Shown here one piece after another: positions 25,863-34,644 of a DNA stretch of 64,000 nucleotides. Origin of the DNA: an uncultured Paracoccaceae bacterium (GTDB taxonomy: Bacteria; Pseudomonadota; Alphaproteobacteria; Rhodobacterales; Rhodobacteraceae); assembly GCA_951812615.1 (NCBI GenBank), contig CATOSU010000010.1, positions 62,001 through 126,000 of the forward strand, read 5' to 3'. A program made the position numbers and the translations under genes. The notes beneath the pieces were generated by a model. The model was not told where the DNA came from and did not search any database. It saw only the letters and a program-made list of their open reading frames with translations. The number at the start of each line of letters is the position of its first letter. Position 1 is the first letter of the stretch.

Positions 25863-27371
25863 TCACAAGTTACCCTTTTCAGCCCAATCATAGTATTTTC
25901 TGGGCGCACGCAGATAAGCCAATTTACCGGTTTGCGGGTGCGGGTCGTCCCACGTGAGTCTTTGGCCTGTGGATAGTGCGGTGGAGATCAGCTTGCGGCG
26001 GGACTGGCTGTTGCGCACCTGAGATTCTATCAGTTTGGCGTCCCACCGCCGAAGCGTGGCCGCGTGCATCTTTGCTTCTGCCTCGGAGTGATCCGGCAAG
26101 CCAGCCAGATTGTGCTGTTCGCCGGGGTCTTCAATGAGGTTGAAGAGCATGGGAGCGTCTTCCGGGCCGTAAATATATTTCCAGCCATCCAAAACGACCA
26201 TGAACAACGGCGCGTTCGTGGTCTCGGACAAGATTTCTGCGAAAACCGGCTGTGTCGGTTCTTGGATTTCGCCGGTTGCCCAGGGCATCAGCCCCTGGCC
26301 ATCCAAAGGTTCGACGAGATCCAGTTCGTTTGCGCCGGTGGCAATCTGCAGGATTGTTGGGAACAGATCCACGAGCGAAACCTGCTGGTTCACACTCGCG
26401 CCGTTTGCCGGCGCACGCGGGTCCCAGACAAAAAACGGCACGCGCATTGCATGTTCGAAAAAGACCTTTTTCTGGATCAATCCGCGTTCTCCCAGCATGT
26501 CGCCATGGTCGGCGGCGAAGAGGATCACGGTATTTTCCAACTGGTCCGTGTCTTCCAATGCGTCCAGGATTTCGCCAACCTTTTCATCCAGATAACTGAG
26601 GTTGGCGTAATAGGCATGGCGCATGTTTCGGACCACCTCGTCATCCAGATCAACAAGGTCTATGCCATAGACCTGCATGGCGCGTTTGCTGTGGGCGTCC
26701 TGCTCGGCGGCGGGGATCGAAACCTTGGGCATGTCAATGTCGTCGTGGTCGTACAGATCCCAATGCTTTTTCAGGGCGCGGTAGGGATCGTGGGGATGGG
26801 TGAACGACGAAATCAGAAAGAACGGCCGTTCATCATCTTCCCGGACCCTGTCGTAAATGAAGCCGACCGAACGAAACCCGACCTCTTCGTCGTAATCCAG
26901 CTGCACGGTTCGCCGCGCCAAACCGATGTCTGAGAAAAGCCTGGTATCGGGTTCAAGCCCGGAATCTCCCGTGCTCCAGTCAGCGGTCCGGTCAAAACCG
27001 GTGGAATAAAGCTCAGGCGTCAGCCGTGTCTCAAGCCCGTGATGCAGGTCCGCGCCGACATAGTGCATCTTGCCGCTGAGGGCCGTCATATACCCCCAGG
27101 CGCGCAGATAATGCGCCATCGTCGGAACATCCGAAGGGAAACTTGCCTCGTTGTCGTAGGCGCCGATTTCCGAACAAAGCTTGCCCGTCATCAGCGAAGC
27201 GCGCGACGGAGCGCAAAGCGGAACGTTGCAGTACGCGTTGTCAAACACCACGCCGTTTTCCGCGATCCGGTCGATATTCGGCGTTTTGGCCAGTTTGTTT
27301 CCATAGGCCCGGAGAAAGGGCGCAGAAATCTGATCCCCCATGATCAGGACGATGTTCGGGCGTTCAACCAT
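25863..27371 (-). CDS. Sulfatase 2 (choline-sulfatase-like)
   Basis: 502 aa. NIVLIMGDQ supplies metal-binding acids and Cys53 in CAPSRASLMTGK is the formylglycine precursor. ADHGDMLGERG and PFFLISSFTHPHDPY follow. The C-terminal region with NSQSRRKLISTAL and a WDDPHPQTGKLAYLRA segment resembles the choline-sulfatase extension, so an O-sulfate ester of a small amine or alcohol is the likely substrate. No signal peptide, so the ester would be imported and cleaved in the cytoplasm. Full-length paralogue of the disrupted sulfatase 1. A maturation enzyme is not seen in the window. Confidence 0.9.
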   Translation of the reverse strand: MVERPNIVLIMGDQISAPFLRAYGNKLAKTPNIDRIAENGVVFDNAYCNVPLCAPSRASLMTGKLCSEIGAYDNEASFPSDVPTMAHYLRAWGYMTALSGKMHYVGADLHHGLETRLTPELYSTGFDRTADWSTGDSGLEPDTRLFSDIGLARRTVQLDYDEEVGFRSVGFIYDRVREDDERPFFLISSFTHPHDPYRALKKHWDLYDHDDIDMPKVSIPAAEQDAHSKRAMQVYGIDLVDLDDEVVRNMRHAYYANLSYLDEKVGEILDALEDTDQLENTVILFAADHGDMLGERGLIQKKVFFEHAMRVPFFVWDPRAPANGASVNQQVSLVDLFPTILQIATGANELDLVEPLDGQGLMPWATGEIQEPTQPVFAEILSETTNAPLFMVVLDGWKYIYGPEDAPMLFNLIEDPGEQHNLAGLPDHSEAEAKMHAATLRRWDAKLIESQVRNSQSRRKLISTALSTGQRLTWDDPHPQTGKLAYLRAPRKYYDWAEKGNL

Positions 27372-27446
27372 TTGCGGATTCCATACTTTGAATTCCCGCG
27401 CACGCCTGCTGTGGTGCACGCGGGATAAACTAACGTCTTTCCAGGA

Positions 27447-29024
27447 TCACTCCCGCCAGGCTCTTTCGGCAATGCGGCCACCAAGGAAGGACCGGACATT
27501 GTCCGGCCGCAGCCCGCCGATCTGCGTGTTGTAGACGTCGATATTGCTGGGCATGGCAAAGATATTGTTGCCACCGTTATTATGGATCAGTTCCTGCAAT
27601 TCCCAGATCAGTTCCTTGCGCTTTTCAAAGTCGGTTTCGACCCGCGCCTCGGCAAGGCGGGCCGTGAACCGGTCGTCACACCAGAACGCTTCGCCCCATT
27701 TGGCGCCACAGGCAATGGCGGTCTGCATCATGATCACCGGCGTTGGCCGCATGCCCCAGTTTGACAGGACAAAGGGCTTTTTCATCCAGATCTTGCCCCA
27801 GTACCCATCCTTGGGTTCCTTGGAAATCGCCAGATCGATACCCGCCTCGGCAAAGCTGGCCTGCATCAGAATGGCCGCGTCAACGCCGCCCCTGAACGGG
27901 GCTTCCGACGCGTGCAGTTCGATCTTCAACCCTTCCTGCCCGGCTTGCTTCAGATGCCATTTGGACTTGTCCGGATCGAATTCGCGCTGGGGAAGTTCGG
28001 TGTTGAAGAACGGGTCCGAACTGGGAACAGGGTGATCGTTGCCGAGCTCACCAAACCCGGAAAGAACCTTATCGATCAGTTCCTGTCGCTTGACGGCGTA
28101 TTTTACCGCCATACGCACGTGATTGTCGTCGAACGGCGCCGCGCGCGTGTCCATCACTGAGGTTTGATACCGCGCCCCGGCTGTTTCAATGACCGTCAAC
28201 CCCGCTGCCGCCTGGGCCCGCGAAACCAACTTGCTGTCATAGCGGTCCACCCCGTCGACTTCGCCGCTCAGAAGCGCGTTCACCCGCGCCGTGCTATCGC
28301 TGAGCACCGTAATCTCGACGTCGTCGAACCAGCCGCGGTCGGCTTTCCAATAATTGGGGTTCCGGGTTGCACGGAACCGAACGCCGGGCTCGTATTCCAC
28401 CAATTGGTAGGCACCGGTTGCATCCAGTTCCAGCCCCCCCGCATAGCCCTCGGGGACAATGATCAGTTGATAGGCACCAAGCAGATAAGGTAGGTCCGCA
28501 TCTCCTGAATTCAGCTCTATCATCACGGTCGCTTCGTCCGGCGCTGTGATACTTGCAACATTGGCGAACAGACTGCGAACCGCTGATTTCGAATCGTCAC
28601 CACGATGGCGGTTGATCGAATAAATGACATCTGTTGCCGTCAGCGTCTTGCCGCTGTGGAATGTCACGCCCTGGCGGATTTTGAACACCCAGGATTTCGC
28701 GCCGTTCGAGCTTTCCCAGGATTCGGCGAGTTCCGGGATCAATTCGTTGCCCGATCCCTTTTCAACCAGCGCGTTGCCCAGTGTCAGCCCGACCAATGCA
28801 TCCATCATGTTGGTGAATGTTACCGGATCGAGCGATGAGGTCGTTGACCCGGTAGCCGATCCCAGTCTCAGAGTGCCACCGCGCGTTGGCGCCGCAACGG
28901 CCTGTGTGCCGAACCCGGCAGCCGCCAGCACCAATCCTCCGCCGGCCACCTTGAATGTGTCGCGACGAGTGAATTTCAATTCGCGTCCAAAGTGCTGCTG
29001 TGGACGATTTTCCTTATCAGCCAT
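27447..29024 (-). CDS. Peptide/opine-family ABC substrate-binding protein (SBP_bac_5)
   Basis: 525 aa periplasmic binding protein. A twin-arginine motif (FTRRDTFK, Arg20-Arg21) precedes a hydrophobic stretch and an AVAA cleavage site, so Tat export is likely. The body has ELAESWESSNGAKSWVFKIRQGVTFHSGK, the signature of SBP family 5. First gene of the operon, with GGAGGG before the ATG. Its ligand is presumably the sulfate ester cleaved by the downstream sulfatases (inference from the operon). Confidence 0.92.
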   Translation of the reverse strand: MADKENRPQQHFGRELKFTRRDTFKVAGGGLVLAAAGFGTQAVAAPTRGGTLRLGSATGSTTSSLDPVTFTNMMDALVGLTLGNALVEKGSGNELIPELAESWESSNGAKSWVFKIRQGVTFHSGKTLTATDVIYSINRHRGDDSKSAVRSLFANVASITAPDEATVMIELNSGDADLPYLLGAYQLIIVPEGYAGGLELDATGAYQLVEYEPGVRFRATRNPNYWKADRGWFDDVEITVLSDSTARVNALLSGEVDGVDRYDSKLVSRAQAAAGLTVIETAGARYQTSVMDTRAAPFDDNHVRMAVKYAVKRQELIDKVLSGFGELGNDHPVPSSDPFFNTELPQREFDPDKSKWHLKQAGQEGLKIELHASEAPFRGGVDAAILMQASFAEAGIDLAISKEPKDGYWGKIWMKKPFVLSNWGMRPTPVIMMQTAIACGAKWGEAFWCDDRFTARLAEARVETDFEKRKELIWELQELIHNNGGNNIFAMPSNIDVYNTQIGGLRPDNVRSFLGGRIAERAWRE

Positions 29025-29044
29025 GTTGCCCTCCCGCTATGTGA

Positions 29045-29102
29045 CTATAGCGGCACGCCAGTTCGCCGTACGCAAATGCGCGTTCAAACCGGTCCGCTAT
29101 AG
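29045..29102. promoter_or_regulatory. Inverted repeat, candidate operator between SBP and LysR genes
   Basis: CTATAGCGG at 29045-29053 and its exact complement CCGCTATAG at 29094-29102 lie in the divergent promoter region, 21 bp upstream of the SBP start. Two perfect 9-bp half-sites 40 bp apart fit a looped or paired LysR-type operator, though the regulator's binding preference is not known. Confidence 0.4.
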
Positions 29103-29166
29103 AGTTCCTGTTTCAGGACTATTCCAAGTCTGAACCACGATTTCGATACGTGCAAAGACCTAATAT

Positions 29167-29194
29167 TTGCTTTTCTATTCATTATTGTTATACA
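29167..29194 (+). promoter_or_regulatory. Candidate promoter of the disrupted LysR gene
   Basis: TTGCTT at 29167-29172 and TATACA at 29189-29194 are separated by 16 bp in an AT-rich stretch, 47 bp before the original LysR ATG at 29241. After the IS256 insertion this promoter reads only into the element. Confidence 0.4.
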
Positions 29195-29240
29195 ATTTTG
29201 GAAATCCAAATCCCTGTTTTCGCTTCAACTGGACCAATTC

Positions 29241-29269
29241 ATGGGACTACGTCATCCACAGATCGAGGC
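29241..29269 (+). pseudogene. LysR regulator, N-terminal fragment cut off by IS256-family element
   Basis: ATG at 29241 encodes MGLRHPQIEA before the IS boundary. Joined to 30665 onward after removal of the IS and one 8-bp duplication copy, it reads MGLRHPQIEAFHAIYTTGST, a normal LysR N-terminus. It is divergent from the sulfate-ester operon. Confidence 0.85.
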
Positions 29270-30656
29270 GAGTTATGCCCAAAAGTTGGTGACGGCGTGA
29301 TCAGGCGGCGTTTTGACGTTGCTTGATCCCGTCCTTGAAGGCAATCCCCTGGATCACTTCGGGCAGACGGTTTGGCCCTGAGATCTTCCTCCACTTCTTC
29401 TTGGCCGACATCATCAACCTGAAGACCATGGCGAGGGCGGTCTTGCGGTTCAGGCATCCTTTGGTTTTGCGCGTTCGGTTGCGGACCGTGGCAAAGACGC
29501 TTTCGATCGGGTTCGTGGTCCGGATGTGTTTCCAGTGTTCGGCCGGGAAGTCATAGAAGGTCAGCAACACGTCGCGGTCCTTGACCAGCCTGGCCACGGC
29601 CCGCTCGTATTTCAGGCCGTAGGTTTCCATGAAGAGATCGAAGGCCGCATTGGCTTCCTTCTTCGTCTCGGCCATCCAAATATCCTGCAGATCGGCCTTG
29701 GCTTTTTCCCGCAGCGACAGGGGCAGCGCGCCCGTTACATTGGCCGTCTTGTGGACCCAGCACCGCTGCTCACGGGGGGTCGGATAGACATCCCGCAGCG
29801 CCGTCCAGAACCCACCCAAGCGCGCCCTCACCGACAGCACCCTCGGGCGGCACCGTCAGGCCGCGTTTCCTCAGACCGCGTAACAGGTCCCGCCAGCTGT
29901 CCGCGTTCTCCCGGAATCCGTCCATGATGCTCAAAACGTCCTTTTCTCCGTACTCGTCAGCGCCGATAATCACCAACATACATTGACGATCCCCGTCCAA
30001 ACGGGGCGTGAAGCAGACCCCGTCCGCCCAGATGTAGACATAGCGCTTGCCCGACAGGTCACGCTTGCGCCAGGCTTCATACTCGTCCCACCAGGTCGCC
30101 TTCAGTCGCGTGATCGTGGAGGCTGACAGCCCCTCTGCATCCGGCCCCAAAAGGGCGGCCAGCGCCTCGCTGAAGTCCCCCGTTGAAATGCCCTTCAGGT
30201 AAAGCCAGGGCAGCAGCTCCTCGACGGACTTCGCTTTGCGTAGATACGGCGGCACCAAGGATGAACGGAACCTGATCTTGCTGCCATCGATGTTCGCACC
30301 CCGGTCGCGGACCCGGGGCACCTGAACGGGCACCGTGCCGATCCCGGTCATCACCTCGCGCTCCGGCAGGAACCCGTGGCGCACCAGACGCTGGCGACCT
30401 TCCTCGTCCAGAAGCTGCGCATGAACCGCCATGAAACCGGCAACCTCAGCCTGCACAGCCGTTCGCAACAGCTCGCGTGCCCCGAACTGAATGACCTCAG
30501 TCAGCGGATCAGGTGAAAATTCCGATGATAGCTCGAATGGAACAACGGTAGATTTCGACATGTGGCATATCCCTTTCTCTTGAGAATTGACGGCGCTTCA
30601 GCACCGCCTTGATATGCCGCCCCTCAGGGGCCATCACCAACTTTCAACCATATCTC
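29270..30656 (-). mobile_element. IS256-family insertion sequence
   Basis: 1387-bp element with 23-bp imperfect inverted ends (29270-29292 and 30634-30656, 18 of 23 matching, core AAAGTTGGTGA). It is flanked by the 8-bp duplication ATCGAGGC at 29262-29269 and 30657-30664, the target length normal for this family. Its transposase gene is frameshifted, so the copy is probably stuck. Confidence 0.93.
29301..30561 (-). pseudogene. IS256-family (mutator-type) transposase, frameshifted
   Basis: The N-terminal frame (29770-30561, from MSKSTVVPFELSS) reads through DGVCFTPRLDGDRQCMLVIIGADEYGEKD, the Transposase_mut core, to PPEGAVGEGALG. The C-terminal frame (29301-29840) resumes at LGGFWTALRDVYPTPREQRCWVHK with the family's TTNPIESVFATVRNRT. 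At the junction (~29817-29825) the sequence GGGTGGGTTC is four bases longer than needed for the normal GFWTAL, so a 4-bp duplication breaks the gene. Confidence 0.88.
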
Positions 30657-31529
30657 ATCGAGGCATTTCACGCCATCTATACAACTGGCTCAACCGTTGG
30701 TGCCGCACGTCTGTTAAACAAATCCCAGCCAAGCATCAGCCGCCATATTCGCGATTTGGAGGCGGAGCTGGGGCTAGAGCTGTTCGACCGTTCAGCCCGG
30801 CGCCTTGAACCAACGGCCGAAGGTGAATTGTTTTTTCGTGAGGTGGACCGCAGCTTTACCGGCCTAATTGACTTGGAACGCCGCGCACGGGAGTTGAGCG
30901 AACTTAAAGGTATGAGTCTGACGCTGGCCTGTCTTCCGGCGCTGGCCTTCGAAGTCGTCCCGCGCGCGATGGCGGCGCTTCGATCCGACAGCCCGGGTAT
31001 TTCAGTCGCGCTGGAAACCCTGACGTCAAAGGAAGTGGTAAAGAGCGTTCGTAGTGGCGATGTAGAACTGGGCATTTGCAACATCCGCGAGTTGGACGAG
31101 ACTGTGACAATGGTCCGGCGTCATTCGGCGGCTTGTGTTTTGTGTGTTTCCGGGGATCACGACTTCGCACGCAAAGGACATGTGCATGTCGATGATCTGG
31201 AAACAGAGGACATTGTGTCCGTCGCTTTCGGCTATCTTCACAACGACGGCTACCTATCCGAACAGGGGGAAAAGTTCCGCGACGGTGTGAAACTCAATAC
31301 ACCATCGTCATTTTCCGCTTTGCCGCTTGTGTTGTGCGGGCAGGGAATTGCAATCTCTGACCCCTACACGGCAGCTTTTTTTGTTCCGCATGGGTTGGTA
31401 GGAAAGCCAATGATCCCAGAGGTGATGTTCGAAACGGCGATCGTAACGCGTATCCATCATAAACCCTCACGGATCGCGCGCCTGGCGATTACTGCCATTT
31501 CAAGCGAAATGGCACGGTTCGACACCTGA
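30657..31529 (+). pseudogene. LysR-family regulator, main part downstream of the IS256 insertion
   Basis: The residual frame carries almost all of a LysR regulator: HTH (STVGAARLLNKSQPSISRHIRDLEAELGLELFDR), linker, then a two-lobe effector domain to a TGA at 31529. Only ~10 N-terminal residues were displaced. The open frame extends back into the IS end to a TTG at 30609, which could give a chimeric N-terminus if IS DNA supplied expression. Originally the likely activator or repressor of the divergent sulfate-ester operon. Confidence 0.85.
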
Positions 31530-31561
31530 GGTTCCCGAACTTCGTTCGGCGATCACGGGTT

Positions 31562-33043
31562 TCAGCCGAATGGATCGGGTTGATGCGGGTCAGTTGCCAG
31601 CCAGACGGATTTTGTCTGCATGTAACATTGCATCCCCTCCCAACCGTTCTCGCGCCCATATCCCGACTGTTTGAAGCCGCCGACCGGGCTTTGTGCAGCG
31701 GCATTGAAGTAGTTGTTGATATAGACCGTTCCGGCCTCAACCCTGTCAGCCATGCGCATAGCCCGGGTGACATCGCGCGACCAGATACCGGCGGCAAGTC
31801 CATAGATCGTGTCATTGGCCTTTTCGATCACCTCTTCCTCGTCATCCCAAACCTCGGCGCTGACCACGGGGCCGAACACTTCATTCTGGGCCAGATCCGA
31901 CCCGGTCGGAACTGCGCCAAAGATGGTCGGGCCGATGTAGTAACCAGTTTCACGGCACTGCTCGCGCCCGTCCAGCAACAGCTTGTGCCCAGCCGCCTCA
32001 GCCTTGCAGATCCGATCCAACACCGCTTCATAATGCGGGCGGTTGGCCATCGGGCCGATCTGGGTGGCCGGGTCGTCCGGGGCGCCCACACGGGCCTTTT
32101 TCGCCACCTCGACCAGACGATCCAAAAATTCACCGATGATCGATTGATGCACCAGAAGCCGAGAACCTGAAATGCAACTTTGCCCCCCTGCCGGGAATAT
32201 TCCCGCCGCGACGCCGTTGACCGCAAGATCCAGATCCGCATCGGGTAAGACAATCTGGGGCGACTTGCCGCCCAATTCCATCGTCAGGGGCTTCACCTGC
32301 CGGGCCGCCGTTGCCGCCACCGCCCGCCCGCCCGCAGTACCGCCGGTAAAGCTGACCATACGCACGTCCGGGTGATCCACAAGCGGCCCTCCCGCGGTCG
32401 CGCCAAACCCTGTGACGACGTTCAGAACGCCCGGTGGCAAGTCGGCCTCGGCCAGCACGTCCATCAACTCCAGCGTTGAACAACTGGCCTGTTCCGAAGG
32501 TTTCATCACCACCGTATTGCCTGCAGCCAGACAGGGTGCAAGTTTCCAGATCAGCGTCCCGATGGGCGAATTCCACGGCAGGATCATCGACACCACGCCG
32601 AACGGCTCCCACTTTAGATAGTTATGGATGTTGGGTGCCTCCGCGGGGATGAGCCGGCCTTCGAATTTGTCGCACATCCCGCCGTAGTAGTTCCAACTGT
32701 CTTGCAGCCAGCCGCCCTGTTGCAGCGATGGTGTGATGCCTCCGGGCAGTTTACCGTTGTCGCGGGTCTCGATTGCGCCCAGGCGTTCCGCGTATCTGGA
32801 AATCACGTCACCGATCCGGCGCAGGACCCGTCCGCGTTCCGCAGGCAACAGCCGCCCCCACGGGCCGTCGTAATAGGCCGCTTTCGCGGCCCCGACCGCG
32901 CGGTCGATATCGGCCTGCCGGCAGTCGGGAACCCGGGCCCAAATCTCGCCCGTTGCTGGGTTTTCGCTGTCGAAATACCCGCCGTCCGCTGGATCATGCC
33001 ACTCGTTGCTGGCGAAAAACTGGAAGGTCCTCACATCAGCCAC
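31562..33043 (-). CDS. NAD(P)-dependent aldehyde dehydrogenase
   Basis: 493 aa, typical ALDH length. ILPWNSPIGTLIWKLAPCLAAGNTVVMKPSEQ is the cofactor region, MELGGKSPQ supplies the general-base Glu, and AGGQSCISGSR the catalytic Cys. It oxidises an aldehyde to an acid. Start is GTG at 33043, overlapping the TPP-enzyme gene by 13 bases. Last gene of a four-gene overlapping operon, so its substrate is probably the aldehyde made by the TPP decarboxylase. Confidence 0.93.
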   Translation of the reverse strand: MADVRTFQFFASNEWHDPADGGYFDSENPATGEIWARVPDCRQADIDRAVGAAKAAYYDGPWGRLLPAERGRVLRRIGDVISRYAERLGAIETRDNGKLPGGITPSLQQGGWLQDSWNYYGGMCDKFEGRLIPAEAPNIHNYLKWEPFGVVSMILPWNSPIGTLIWKLAPCLAAGNTVVMKPSEQASCSTLELMDVLAEADLPPGVLNVVTGFGATAGGPLVDHPDVRMVSFTGGTAGGRAVAATAARQVKPLTMELGGKSPQIVLPDADLDLAVNGVAAGIFPAGGQSCISGSRLLVHQSIIGEFLDRLVEVAKKARVGAPDDPATQIGPMANRPHYEAVLDRICKAEAAGHKLLLDGREQCRETGYYIGPTIFGAVPTGSDLAQNEVFGPVVSAEVWDDEEEVIEKANDTIYGLAAGIWSRDVTRAMRMADRVEAGTVYINNYFNAAAQSPVGGFKQSGYGRENGWEGMQCYMQTKSVWLATDPHQPDPFG

Positions 33044-34644
33044 GGGTCGTCCTCCTTGACCACAATCACGCTCGGGCGGTCTGTGCGGAGCGCCGCCTTG
33101 AATTCAGTTTCAAAACTCACTTCGCTGTCGGCATGGACTCCGTTGCAGTGACAGGCTTGTGCCAGCGCCACGAAATCCGGATTGATCCCTTCGACGCCAA
33201 CACGCTCGATATCGCGGATATCCATGTCGTCCTGTATCTGCTTAAGCCCGCCATTTTCCCAGATGATGATGGGCAGGCTCAGTCCAAGCTCTGCCGCGGT
33301 CACAAGTTCAGGCATGGTGAACATGAAGCCACCGTCACCGGCCATTACGACAACCGGCGCGTCCGGCTTTGCCATTTTGGCACCAATCCCGTTGGGCAGT
33401 GCGTTGCCAAGCGCACAGAACCCGGCCGGGTAGAACCACTGCCGCGGTCCGGGCAGATCGAACGCGAATGCGCCGGTATATACGAGCTGGCAGGCATCGC
33501 CGGAAAAGACCGTCTCAGGCGGTGCGATCCTGCGCATAAGGTCCAGCAGTCTGCTGTGCTTTGCTTCGGGCGCGGACAGATTGGCACCGATCTGCGTTCG
33601 GGTTTCCGCGATCTCTGCTTCTGCTGCGACCCGGCGTTTTTCGCCATCAAAGCCTTCCAGTGCCACGCGCAGGGCAGTCATTGCCGGACCAGCGTCGCCG
33701 ATGATCCCCAGCGCTGCAGGATAGAAGTCGTTCATCTTGTGGGGGTCTATGTCGACACGGATCAGTTCCCCCTGTAACGGCATCCGCTCAACGAAACTGT
33801 CGGTTTCGGCCAGTTCTGTGCCCACGGCAAGGATGACGTCGGCCTTTGACAAATACGCCCGCGCCTCAGGGCGCACGGTGGGCCCGGTCAGGTGCAGGGG
33901 ATGATTGTCGGCAACGATCCCCTTGCCGGCAGTTGAGGAAATCACGCCTGCCCCAAGCGCTTCGGCAATGGCTGTCAGATCACTACCTGCTGCGGTCGCA
34001 CCGCCGCCGATCATGATCAGGGGGCGTTTCGCGGCCTTCAGCATCTCTGCGGCCCGGGCGATCAGTTCGTTGGAGGCCTGAGATTTGGCGGGTAAGGTCA
34101 CCGGTCGCCAGTCTTCGTCCACAATCTCGGCCTGTACATCCAGCGGCAGCGAAATGTGAACCGGTCTCGGCCGCTGGCTGGCGAAAATGGAAAACGCCCG
34201 CGCCAGAAAACCGGGCACGTCGCTGGCCCGCTGCGCGGTGACTGACAGCGCAGTGAGCGGTTCGGTCACGCGGCGCTGTTCAGTGATTTCGTGCAAAACG
34301 CCCCATCCCTTGCCAATGGTATGACTGTCAGGTTCGGCGGAAATCAACAACATTGGCAGACTGTCGGCGTAACACTGGCCAAGGGCTGTCGACGCATTTG
34401 TCACGCCAGGGCCCGAGATCACCACCGCCACACCGACCTCGCCCGTTGCCCGCGCCCAGCCTTCGGCCATGAACCCCGCACCCTGTTCGTTACGCGCCTG
34501 AACATGCCGGATCGCGCCGGAGTTTCCGCCGCCGGTCAGACCCCGACACATATCAAGCGTGTGGACACCGGGTATCCCGAACACGGTTGTCACACCGTAT
34601 TGTGCCAGAAGGCGCATCGTCGCCTCGCCACAGGTCATGCTCAT
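33031..34644 (-). CDS. Thiamine diphosphate-dependent 2-oxoacid decarboxylase (AruI-like)
   Basis: 537 aa with the three acetolactate-synthase-type domains. The catalytic Glu is in VQARNEQGAGFMAEG, and the TPP/Mg motif runs from AGDGGFMFTMPELVTA to IIWENGG. There is no FAD-binding hallmark of true acetolactate synthase. Closest in pattern to 5-guanidino-2-oxopentanoate decarboxylases and benzoylformate-type enzymes, so decarboxylation of a 2-oxoacid to an aldehyde is likely. ATGA overlap with the GMC gene upstream. Confidence 0.85.
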   Translation of the reverse strand: MSMTCGEATMRLLAQYGVTTVFGIPGVHTLDMCRGLTGGGNSGAIRHVQARNEQGAGFMAEGWARATGEVGVAVVISGPGVTNASTALGQCYADSLPMLLISAEPDSHTIGKGWGVLHEITEQRRVTEPLTALSVTAQRASDVPGFLARAFSIFASQRPRPVHISLPLDVQAEIVDEDWRPVTLPAKSQASNELIARAAEMLKAAKRPLIMIGGGATAAGSDLTAIAEALGAGVISSTAGKGIVADNHPLHLTGPTVRPEARAYLSKADVILAVGTELAETDSFVERMPLQGELIRVDIDPHKMNDFYPAALGIIGDAGPAMTALRVALEGFDGEKRRVAAEAEIAETRTQIGANLSAPEAKHSRLLDLMRRIAPPETVFSGDACQLVYTGAFAFDLPGPRQWFYPAGFCALGNALPNGIGAKMAKPDAPVVVMAGDGGFMFTMPELVTAAELGLSLPIIIWENGGLKQIQDDMDIRDIERVGVEGINPDFVALAQACHCNGVHADSEVSFETEFKAALRTDRPSVIVVKEDDPWLM

